Shown here piece after piece: positions 18,501 through 24,708 of a stretch of 64,000 bases of DNA; the first letter of the stretch is position 1, and every line of letters begins with the position of its first letter. The DNA is from Tuwongella immobilis (lineage in GTDB: Bacteria > Planctomycetota > Planctomycetia > Gemmatales > Gemmataceae), in assembly GCF_901538355.1 (NCBI RefSeq), contig NZ_LR593887.1:124001-188000 (forward strand), written 5' to 3'. The notes beneath the pieces are model-generated. The model had not been told where the DNA came from and made no database searches. It saw only the letters and a list, made by a program, of their open reading frames with translations. The position numbers were made by a program, and so were the translations under genes.

Positions 18501-18996
18501 AAATGATGATGAATTCGCCGTTGGTCTTCTCAAAGGCGTGATTCAAATTCCCGGCCTTGGCATGACGATTGTCGGGGCGAATGATGTAATGCACGCCCAA
18601 TTCTTTGGCCAATTCCGCCATCGCGGGCCGCTTGCCGTCGTCGCAGACATAGGTATTGTGCGGATAATCCATGCGGATGCAGGCTTCCAGCGTGGCGCGC
18701 AGCATCGCCGGGTCTTCGTTGTACGTTGGCACGAAGACATCCACGGTCACGCCGTCCAGCACGGGCTGTTCGGGTGGCTCGAACGGATCCCACACTTGCA
18801 GGAAAAACAGCAACAGAACGATGAGTCCGTAGACTTCGCCAATATACAGAAACAGCGAGGCGAATGTGGCCCACGGTGTGGCGAGATTCAGCGTAAACAA
18901 TCCACGATACACCACATACGCAATGCTAATCAGCGATGCGAGAATGATGAGCGTTTGCCGAAAGCGGCTCTGATTGTGACTCGTCGTCTGAATCAT
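12559..18996 (-). CDS. Giant BcsA-like cellulose synthase - PilZ - TPR fusion protein
   Basis: A 2145-residue protein. Residues 1-70 hold two membrane segments. Residues about 82-310 are a family 2 glycosyltransferase with DDG (119-121), DAD (167-169), TED (262-264) and QRLRW (300-304), the set used by processive synthases such as BcsA. Further membrane segments follow (about 330-400, 440-495). Residues about 497-620 are a PilZ-like domain (R501xxxR505, then DLNENG at 532-537, in which the usual Ser is Asn), suggesting c-di-GMP control if still functional. A Ser/Thr/Gly-rich linker, a second beta-rich PilZ-like region and one more membrane segment near 900 precede about 1200 residues of TPR-type helical repeats. 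In enterobacteria TPRs for cellulose export reside in a separate protein, BcsC; the covalent fusion here is unusual. The product may be cellulose or another beta-glucan. Confidence 0.9.
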   Translation of the reverse strand: MIQTTSHNQSRFRQTLIILASLISIAYVVYRGLFTLNLATPWATFASLFLYIGEVYGLIVLLLFFLQVWDPFEPPEQPVLDGVTVDVFVPTYNEDPAMLRATLEACIRMDYPHNTYVCDDGKRPAMAELAKELGVHYIIRPDNRHAKAGNLNHAFEKTNGEFIIIFDADHVPEPNFITRTLGYFRDPKMAWVQTPHAFYNFESFQARLDHKARKYWDEGALFYKVIQTGRNRWNCPIFAGSAAIFRREALRQVGYIAVETITEDMHTGLRMHALGWKSLAISDRLVCGQAAPDITTFHTQRLRWGEGNLSIMAYDNPMTTRGLTWSQRFCYLGSMLNWAGGLFKLPIYLTPIFMLFTGVPPVNQFSWTLVIITFLYMVISLWGLKAAGNGHASIINSELFCMVNFWTQVRGVSRATFWRKFQQFVVTSKRGRQAKSIWPYIRPQLILGLLSIMALVWGWGRPIIGISDDWFKPVLPTIWVVLHGLLIYLTLKRAFWPEDRRFNSRHVVHLPVEYRLLHEDPNPNHRFGVTLDLNENGMALIAYEVIPQGTRLRTVIRGAGVELVCESEVRGVVPLNRRVSGTMHGYRYGCLFHNLSPNDIDALNRICLHYAVPRMYEVYDRGNASNWLNRMLNWRQRGMVQRRTAFRYPYNLPVIIEKPMAANRTQSVAAIKTPAAGLPRVYDQSDSGLADVGGDFLDSTELRLQQAGALTASGSHSSSSGTVRTSNSGTITSEPAGSSGATAQEMLQSGTGAFRSSISLSGANRTDGLQAAQRIYSATEDLSRVAFACLLDEPLIPGSVVNYVLPSPLGEVKGTAKVLFGSKVIYAAREYHRIVFEFKDFTASGRTTLQSLVNPRENTSYGSVLSPDRQPLPVKMFNRIAMGAMLTVPVLAAQQLAFYLIYREEFYLRDIVRTPADMDLSEDQVERVETIYAATFLEKYPSTDRLVLLMSALNRIQRTQEIDEITKLIAPRDRRNTDLQIALAQALDDTQEYAQAEVEFQRMLDLSRRGLLPAEKQRELRLAAARSSVHAKKYTQAFEQFRELLKENPLDMALRNEFAGVLVTARQLQEARQLYTDIDPDFDGRIRLISIYSLEQNYEQAEIECRRLLQMRPGDRKAEQMLADVLSAKKGYGQSRAIYERLIAADPKNPTLRIKLARNALAAKQYETAMTQLQQLFDDNPNPNTELVHAYVDAAASVEDRLLDEKIRKTALSIYNKIITQSDIEPWFLARLSWVLQRVKELEPSLVLIERALQMNPKDADFRKQYFGVLVSVGKIEDALNLLGDENSMEARKLIIAMYLRDQKYDEAEKECRRVLDAEPGDGKTRRLLADILSWKGDYGPALTMFADMIQAAPEDLELQVRQAEILLWSKDFTRSVAAFEKLLLKKPDDPPLVQGFIDAAAGVKELTETQSQLARRIADKRLANMTLKLNAVSLSRLAWILLLSEQKNTPDRVRINGLLDRALALKPTEPEIRSEMAGVLARADRFPDAIKLIETDKLDTDGMIRLAEFYSGAKDFDKAEVTMRKVLEKEPNNRKAQFFLADVASWRRNFSESLEQFQRLLQIYPEDPEIPIRIAEVILWSGESDRTAFDRALLRFQTMLEANPTETPNPRLISGWVSSASSARALTPGNEKMARKLFDIVMLTNNKDAGMLSRLGWVMYRLKETGKSEMLIDRALALKPTDPQQRRELAGTLSLLKRYSEAITLYDGLKLDMNDRRQLIGMASAAQDYELAARLARQQLLDRPDDKIAQRQLADVLSWKKDYDESLSLFQELLESQPTNEDILLRIAEVNLWSRHYPESLKVFESLLRESLDRAELYEGFIDAASSTTSLSASQTQMAKDVADRVLEEDFNDPGRLSRLSWVLLKANDKKRATELLNRAMKQTIVEEDIRRELAGTLAGNERFTEALAMFDGIKALTLADRQTMANLYSAIFKFEEAEKQLRIILKEKPSDKVVRLQLADVLTWSKKYAEAIELYESLQEEDPRNVKIAFKLTQCYLWSGDHPTALARLPVLMETESDNPEFWKVFIDTIAAVGEDELSTEVRRNVQTIYTRSVKQIKDPDYLARMGYIMGRIGERDKSMELFRTALKLKPDSRQIRLQIAESLYAQGKYEEAEQYFKELIEKPKPVPPSRFKTPPREPKLPD

Positions 18997-19302
18997 GGTT
19001 GGAATAACCTTGGCGGCATTGGCCTTTCCGGTTCACTCGACGCGGCGAATCTCCCGTTCGCAGATGCGAATCGCGCTTGGTCGCATGGTGGGGAGAGCGT
19101 TGCGAACCAAGCGGGTCAACATCGTCGGATCATTCGTTCCGATCATCCATCCATCCCGGCAAATGCAACGCGCTAGTTCGATCGTAATTCACGGACCTGC
19201 AAAGCGAACAGGCATTTTGCAGGCCCCGGATGAAAAACCAGCGAACCTCTTCGGATTATAGCAAGGATGCGTTTCGGCGGGATTGTTCGGACATTGCTGA
19301 GG
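18997..19302. other. Intergenic region upstream of the synthase fusion
   Basis: About 300 bases between the start of the synthase-TPR gene and the end of the small membrane-protein gene upstream. An 8-bp hairpin (19196-19203 with 19216-19223) is present but has no clear T-run. No convincing gene or promoter motif is seen. Confidence 0.5.
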
Positions 19303-19770
19303 TTACGATCCGCCACCCGTCGCGAGTTGGTAGATGCCGTACACCATCCCAAAGAATGCCAATGTCAGCACGACCAATGCGACGGTCGCCAGAATGCCCA
19401 ACGAATCGGAGAGCGACTTCATCCCTTCCATCAGATTCGTTTGATCTTTTCCGCGAAAGTCGACAATCTTTTGGAACGAGTGGGCCGTGCGGCGGAACCA
19501 CACCCCATGCACAAACAGCAGCAGTGTGAGCAATCCGAACAGAATCAAGTTGGCGTTGAGCACCAGTTTGCTTTGCAACACCTGCACAGTGCCATAGGCC
19601 AGGGCGATCACGGTGCCCAGCACAATCGCCGTGCCGATTCGCCCCAACTGCGTGGCGAGCTTTTGAAAGACGGCATTTTCTTCTTTGCCGAATTCGTATT
19701 GCGCCGGTTGGTACGGATCGGGTGTTCCGGAGGTGGGGCTGCCAGAAGGATTCGGGGGCACGGTGGCCAT
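19303..19770 (-). CDS. Three-pass membrane protein of unknown function
   Basis: A 155-residue protein with the ATG at 19770, chosen because TTGGAG precedes it and because the longer alternative adds a low-quality leader. A Pro/Ser/Gly-rich N-terminal tail (about 25 residues) is followed by an amphipathic helix and three hydrophobic segments, around residues 49-64 (TAIVLGTVIALAYGTVQVL), 73-90 (LILFGLLTLLLFVHGVW) and 127-150 (LGILATVALVVLTLAFFGMVYG). There are no catalytic residues of note. It lies 75 bases downstream of the MetB-type gene on the same strand, with the synthase gene after it. The function is not recognised. Confidence 0.78.
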   Translation of the reverse strand: MATVPPNPSGSPTSGTPDPYQPAQYEFGKEENAVFQKLATQLGRIGTAIVLGTVIALAYGTVQVLQSKLVLNANLILFGLLTLLLFVHGVWFRRTAHSFQKIVDFRGKDQTNLMEGMKSLSDSLGILATVALVVLTLAFFGMVYGIYQLATGGGS

Positions 19771-19845
19771 GGGCACTCCAAGGAGAGTCAAACAGTTGTA
19801 ATCGTGATCGGGAACGACGTCCACCCCGCGAATGCGGGATCATGA

Positions 19846-21015
19846 CTATTGTGGGGACCCCGTCAAGGCTTGCTCCAAGTCGGCTTGCAGGTCGGCGACT
19901 TCTTCGATGCCAACGCTCAGCCGGATCAAGCCGTCATCGACTCCCCGTTTGAGCCGAATTTCAGCGGGAATGCTGGCGTGTGTCATCGTGGCGGGGTGGC
20001 AAACCAGCGATTCGACTCCGCCCAGCGATTCCGCCAGGCTGAACAATCGCGTGTGGGTAACTAGGTGTCGAGCCGCCGCCGCTCCACCGCGCAATCGCAG
20101 GGAGATCATGCCGCTAAAGCCCCGCATCTGTCGCGCGGCAATCGCATGATTGGGATGCGTTGGCAACCCCGGATAATAGACGTGCTCCACCTGCGGATGA
20201 TGCAACAACCATTGGGCCAATTCCGTGGCGTTGGCGCTATGCTGCTGCATGCGAATCGCCAGCGTTTTGATTCCGCGAAGGGTCAGATACGCATCAAAGG
20301 GACCGGGCACACCCCCAGCCGCATTCTGATAGAACGCGATGGGATCGACCAGCGATTTCGGGCCAATTACCGCTCCCCCGACCACATCCGAATGCCCGCC
20401 GAGATATTTCGTGGTGCTGTGTACCACCAGATCCGCCCCAAGTGTCAGCGGCTGTTGCAGATACGGCGAGGCAAACGTGTTATCCACCACCAGAATCGCC
20501 CCATTTCGATGAGCGACTTCGGCGACGGCGGCAATGTCGATGATTTGCAGCAACGGATTGGTGGGCGTTTCGATCCAGACGATTTTCGTCTGCGGAGTCA
20601 TCACCGCCGCAAACCCTTCCGGGGCCGCATCTTCGGTATACTGCGTGGCAATGCCCCACGGCTTGAAGACTCGTTCCAACAGGCGAAATGTGCCGCCGTA
20701 CAGATCCGCCGAGGCACAGACGGCATCCCCCGGTTTGAGCAGCGCCGCCAGCACTGCCGTGGTCGCGGCCAACCCGGATGCAAAGGCCAGGCCGCGTTCG
20801 CCCTGTTCCAGCGATGCCAGGCAGGTTTCCAGCGCTGCACGGGTGGGATTGCCACTGCGGCTGTATTCGTACCCCAGATGCTCGCCAGGGGCCGATTGCG
20901 TGAAGGTCGATGTCGCGTAAATCGGCACCACCGTGGCACCCGTCGCGGGGTCGGCATCCTGGCCAACGTGAATCGCTCGGGTGGCAAAGCCTGGTTTGTC
21001 ATCTCCCGACATCAT
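19846..21015 (-). CDS. metB: Cystathionine gamma-synthase / gamma-lyase family PLP enzyme
   Basis: A 389-residue Cys/Met-metabolism PLP enzyme. The ATG at 21015 (an adjacent in-frame ATG at 21012 is equivalent) has AGGGG at good distance and gives the normal family length; longer starts add an unlikely leader. Family features: YEYSRSGNPTRAALE near the N-terminus, SGLAATTAVL, the EtPTNPLLQ substrate loop, the pre-Lys Asp in VVDNTFASPYLQ, and the PLP Lys in HSTTKYLGGHSDVVGG. Members make or cleave cystathionine in methionine and cysteine metabolism; sequence reading alone cannot separate synthase (metB) from lyase or O-acetylhomoserine sulfhydrylase. It is divergent from the calpain-like gene. 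Confidence 0.85.
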   Translation of the reverse strand: MMSGDDKPGFATRAIHVGQDADPATGATVVPIYATSTFTQSAPGEHLGYEYSRSGNPTRAALETCLASLEQGERGLAFASGLAATTAVLAALLKPGDAVCASADLYGGTFRLLERVFKPWGIATQYTEDAAPEGFAAVMTPQTKIVWIETPTNPLLQIIDIAAVAEVAHRNGAILVVDNTFASPYLQQPLTLGADLVVHSTTKYLGGHSDVVGGAVIGPKSLVDPIAFYQNAAGGVPGPFDAYLTLRGIKTLAIRMQQHSANATELAQWLLHHPQVEHVYYPGLPTHPNHAIAARQMRGFSGMISLRLRGGAAAARHLVTHTRLFSLAESLGGVESLVCHPATMTHASIPAEIRLKRGVDDGLIRLSVGIEEVADLQADLEQALTGSPQ

Positions 21016-21219
21016 CGGCACCCCTGCAGGAAAATCGGGTTTCAGGAAGACGGCTGTAGCGTGCAAAGTCTTCCCCATCAAGTCAAGCATATTCGTGGCA
21101 AAGTTCGAGTGAAATTTCGGAATTCCAGATCGGTTTCTCAATTCTGACCTCGGGATTGCGATTGGGGCACCCGTTTTGCTACGCTGACGGCATCGATCGA
21201 TTCCGGGGGGAGAACCCAC

Positions 21220-22470
21220 ATGCAGCGGGCAACGCGATTGCTTCTGGCCAGCGGATTGACGTGGTTATTGGTCGCCTATTGGGTGGCCGATCCGGTTGCC
21301 CATTTGGTCGCCGATGGGGGAGCTCAACCCGTCACGCTATCGTCGGGTGAACAATTCTGGCGCGTGTTGGATCGCGAATTCGCCCGGTGGGATGAAAATT
21401 CCAATGGTATGCTGGAATCCGCAGAATTATCGCGGAAATCGATTGATCCGACGATCGAGGGGCCATCGGCGGCCGCGCTGGCGACATTGATCCGTCTCGG
21501 GCGATCCAAGACGTTCGCTGCTCCACCGTTCACGCGGGCCAATCTCAAGCGACTCCTCACCGAGAAACGCGACGACAAACAGCCCGATGTCTCGAAATGG
21601 TATGCCCAAGGCGTGGCCAAACTCGCCGCACTCAAGCGCTCCGTGTTCGAGAGTGACCCACCGCGATTGGAAACCATCCACCAGGGCCGCATGGGCAACT
21701 GCTTTTGTCTGGCACCGCTGGGGGCGATGCTCGCACGCGATCCGCAATCGGTGGTGCGCTGCTTCCGCCAACTGCCGGATGGCCGATACGAATTGCAATT
21801 GGGCCAATTTCGGGAATCCGTCGCGCTGCCAACCGATACCGAACTGCTGCTCTCCGCCAGCACCGAACAATCGGGCGTCTGGGTGAATTTGTACGAAAAG
21901 GCGATCGGCAATCTGGTCAACCGATTCAAACCCGAAGACAAGCAGGCCGAAACCGCACTGGATGCCATCGCACGCGGCGGATCGAGTTCGCGGGTGTTGG
22001 AGTTGCTCACCGGGCATTCTGTCGAGCGGGTTTCGCTCCAATTCCTGCACGAAGGCGGCGATTCCGTACCCGACCGCGCGAAAAAACTCGCCGAATTGCG
22101 TGCCCAACTGCGGCAAGCCATCGCCGATCGGCGATTGGTCACCTGCGGCACGCGCGCCTTGCCCACCGGAGTCACCGGCACGCCCGGCATCACTCCCAAA
22201 CATGCCTATGCGGTTCTGAATTTTGATCCGAAACGCGATGTGGTCACGATTTGGAATCCGCACGGGAGTTCGTTTCGACCCAAGGGAAAGCCCGGCATTG
22301 AGAATGGCTATCCGCGGAAAGATGGGCAATTCGAGGTGCCCTGGAATGATTTCGTGCGGATCTTTTCGAGCGTGACCTGGGAGACCAATCGGGCATCAAC
22401 CCTGAAACCGATGACCGAATCCGGAGCATCCCCAGCGACGAATCGCAAGCCTACCCCGAACAAACCGTGA
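21220..22470 (+). CDS. Calpain-like cysteine protease (C2 family) with EF-hand and N-terminal anchor
   Basis: A 416-residue protein with a GGGGGGAG site before its ATG. Residues about 7-30 are hydrophobic and act as a signal or membrane anchor. An EF-hand loop fits residues 58-69 (D58xN60xN62G63xL65xxxE69), implying calcium binding outside the cytoplasm. The protease core has the calpain signature QGRMGNCF with Cys161 as nucleophile, His328 in TPKHAYAVLNF and Asn346 in IWNPHGSS, so the triad is complete. Calpains are calcium-dependent proteases best known from eukaryotes; bacterial members are scattered, and planctomycetes are among the carriers. Here calcium sensing and protease are on one exported chain. 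The C-terminus is a disordered Pro/Thr/Asn tail. It converges with the kinase gene downstream. Confidence 0.85.
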   Translation: MQRATRLLLASGLTWLLVAYWVADPVAHLVADGGAQPVTLSSGEQFWRVLDREFARWDENSNGMLESAELSRKSIDPTIEGPSAAALATLIRLGRSKTFAAPPFTRANLKRLLTEKRDDKQPDVSKWYAQGVAKLAALKRSVFESDPPRLETIHQGRMGNCFCLAPLGAMLARDPQSVVRCFRQLPDGRYELQLGQFRESVALPTDTELLLSASTEQSGVWVNLYEKAIGNLVNRFKPEDKQAETALDAIARGGSSSRVLELLTGHSVERVSLQFLHEGGDSVPDRAKKLAELRAQLRQAIADRRLVTCGTRALPTGVTGTPGITPKHAYAVLNFDPKRDVVTIWNPHGSSFRPKGKPGIENGYPRKDGQFEVPWNDFVRIFSSVTWETNRASTLKPMTESGASPATNRKPTPNKP

Positions 22471-22503
22471 TCGTTGGACGATCCGCAATGGATCGCCGAA
22501 TGG

Positions 22504-24519
22504 TTATTGTGGCGGCACCAACACGACGCGGAATCCGACATCGGCCCCCTGATATTCCGGGGGGCGGCCCGCGCGGGCGGCGCTGCGGCACTGGGCACCG
22601 CCGGTCTGCCAGGAGCCGCCGCGAACGATGCGCAGTTTGCCCGATTCGGGGCCGACGGGGTCGCTCACCGGGGCAGAATCGGGGTAGCCCTTCTCGGAGA
22701 ACCAATCCAGGCACCACTCCGCGACGTTGCCATGCACATCGTGCAACCCCCACAAATTCGGGGAATAGCGACCAACTTGACTCGGGCCTTTGGGCGTGAA
22801 TGGAATTGGTTCCACCCCCGCGAGTGGTTGTTTGCCATCGTAGTGCCCGCGAACCCAATCCCCGCTGCAAAATCGGGTCTGTGTCCCGGCGCGGGCCGCG
22901 TATTCCCACTCGGCTTCGGTCGGCAGTCGATAGCGCCAGCCCTCGGGCTTTTGCTTGTCGAATTCGGTCAGTTTCCGGCAGAATTCCACGGCATTTTCGT
23001 AGCTGACATGCTCGACCGGCCAATCGGCCGCGCCACGCACCGGCTTGGTGAGTGACGGGCTTTCCCCGGTGACGACCCGATATTGCCCCTGTGTGATTTC
23101 GTTGATCGAGATGTAGTACGCATTCGTAAGCGTGACTTCGTGCGTGGGGCCTTCGCACGGGTCGCGGTTCGCCTCATCGTCCGGGGAACCCATGCGGAAG
23201 CTGCCGGGTCGAATCAGCACCATCGTCATGGTGGCGTCGTTCTCGAATCGGCTGGGAACATCGAGCGGCTTGGGGCCACTGCTCAGGTATAGCACCCCGC
23301 CCAGCACCAACGCCAAGCAGGTGGCGGCGGCTCCCAGCGCAATCGGCAGCGGATTACTCGGCTTACTCGTGCGGCTGGTTCGGGAACTGGAAGCTGAAGG
23401 CTCGCTGGGATCGTCATCGAGTCGAAAGCGAGTCTCGGTCGATCCTTCGCCGGGCGGCGGAAGCAACTGGCCCAGCGGCTCAATGGGGCCACCTTCCAGG
23501 CAATATGGCTCCAAGGCCTGGGCGACTTCCAGCGGCGTCTGGAATCGGTCGGCTGGTCGTTTGGCCAACAGTTTCGCCAGGAGCCGTGCGAATCCCGGCG
23601 AGACATCCGGTCGCAGCACGCGGATATCCGGCGCGGGCACGGTCGCATGATGCACCAACTTTTCGGTGGGCGTTCCACCCGGATAGAGCGGCTGACCCGT
23701 GAGCGCAAAATAGAGCGTGCAGCCCAGCGAATAGATGTCGGCACGAATATCGACATTCCGGGCATCAATCGCTTGTTCCGGCGAGAGATAATCTGGCGTG
23801 CCGACGAGGAAGCCTTCCTGCGTGACCCGCGTTTCGACGGAGCCTGTCGGGACCGTATTCACACGCGCCAGCCCGAAATCGAGAATCTTCAGCGTGCGGC
23901 CCAGTTTCGTGATGATGAGATTGCCCGGCTTGATGTCCCGGTGAACCAATTCCTGCTCGTGGGCGTGTTGCAGGCCCAAGGCCGCCTGTCGGATGTAGTC
24001 GCAGGCTTCGTGCAGTGGTAGGCGTTCGCGGGATTTCACCAATCGGGTCAGCGTGAGACCATCGATGTATTCCATGGAGAGAAAGTGCAATTCCCCTTCC
24101 TGGTGGGCGTCGAATGCCATCACGATATTCGGGTGTTGCAATTTGGCGGCGGCTTGCACTTCGAATTTGAATCGGCGGATCGTCTCGGGATTGTCCAGCC
24201 GTTCCTTGCGAATGACTTTGACGGCGACAATGCGACCCAATCGGCGGTGTCGGGCCTTGAAGACTTCGCCCATGCCGCCGGCGCCGAGGCGATCCAACAA
24301 GACGTATTGATCCAAGACGAGATATTTGCCGCGTTCGGCGAGAATGGCGTCGAGTTGGAAGGGGGTCAGCCATTCGCGTTGCTTCAGATCCTCGCAAATA
24401 GATTCGAACGTCGCGGTGGGGGCGACGGCCAAGATGCGAAGCTCCCGCAATTGCTCGGGGGGCAGCAGTTCGTATCGCTCCAACACTTCGACCAGCATCG
24501 GCAAGGATGACAGAGCCAT
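22504..24519 (-). CDS. Transmembrane Ser/Thr kinase with formylglycine-enzyme-like C-terminal domain
   Basis: A 671-residue protein. Residues 1-65 form a small helical region. The kinase domain spans about 70-340: Gly loop GAGGMGEVF, Lys101 in VAVKVI, catalytic HRDIKPGN (193-200), DFG (214-216) and GTPDYLSPEQ in the activation segment, so it should be active. After a Ser/Thr/Pro linker comes one membrane segment (PIALGAAATCLALVLGGVL), then an FGE-sulfatase (SUMF1) type domain: VLIRPGSFRMGSPDDEA, RLPTEAEWEYAARAGT, DVHGNVAEWCLDWF and RIVRGGSW. FGE converts Cys to formylglycine in sulfatases, but most kinase-linked copies are thought to bind ligands. The layout suggests a sensor with the FGE-like domain outside and the kinase inside. 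This combination recurs in planctomycetes. Confidence 0.92.
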   Translation of the reverse strand: MALSSLPMLVEVLERYELLPPEQLRELRILAVAPTATFESICEDLKQREWLTPFQLDAILAERGKYLVLDQYVLLDRLGAGGMGEVFKARHRRLGRIVAVKVIRKERLDNPETIRRFKFEVQAAAKLQHPNIVMAFDAHQEGELHFLSMEYIDGLTLTRLVKSRERLPLHEACDYIRQAALGLQHAHEQELVHRDIKPGNLIITKLGRTLKILDFGLARVNTVPTGSVETRVTQEGFLVGTPDYLSPEQAIDARNVDIRADIYSLGCTLYFALTGQPLYPGGTPTEKLVHHATVPAPDIRVLRPDVSPGFARLLAKLLAKRPADRFQTPLEVAQALEPYCLEGGPIEPLGQLLPPPGEGSTETRFRLDDDPSEPSASSSRTSRTSKPSNPLPIALGAAATCLALVLGGVLYLSSGPKPLDVPSRFENDATMTMVLIRPGSFRMGSPDDEANRDPCEGPTHEVTLTNAYYISINEITQGQYRVVTGESPSLTKPVRGAADWPVEHVSYENAVEFCRKLTEFDKQKPEGWRYRLPTEAEWEYAARAGTQTRFCSGDWVRGHYDGKQPLAGVEPIPFTPKGPSQVGRYSPNLWGLHDVHGNVAEWCLDWFSEKGYPDSAPVSDPVGPESGKLRIVRGGSWQTGGAQCRSAARAGRPPEYQGADVGFRVVLVPPQ

Positions 24520-24708
24520 ATCGCCTCGCGCCAGTTCCGAGAATTCCGGCAGAATGGGAAGTTTGCGACGAATTTTCCGCCGTTGCGGATTGGTTTTCCC
24601 GTGCGGTCCATTGTACAGTCAAATCCGTGATTTGGCCGTGGGTTCCTGACCGGATCGGGCAGACTCTCCCCCCATGACCACTCCCGTTCTCGCAACCTGA
24701 GTTGCCCC

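Noticed and set aside
19196-19223. 8-bp hairpin as a terminator of the 19303-19770 gene
   Set aside because: No T-run follows on the minus strand and the stem is short; kept only as a note in the intergenic description.
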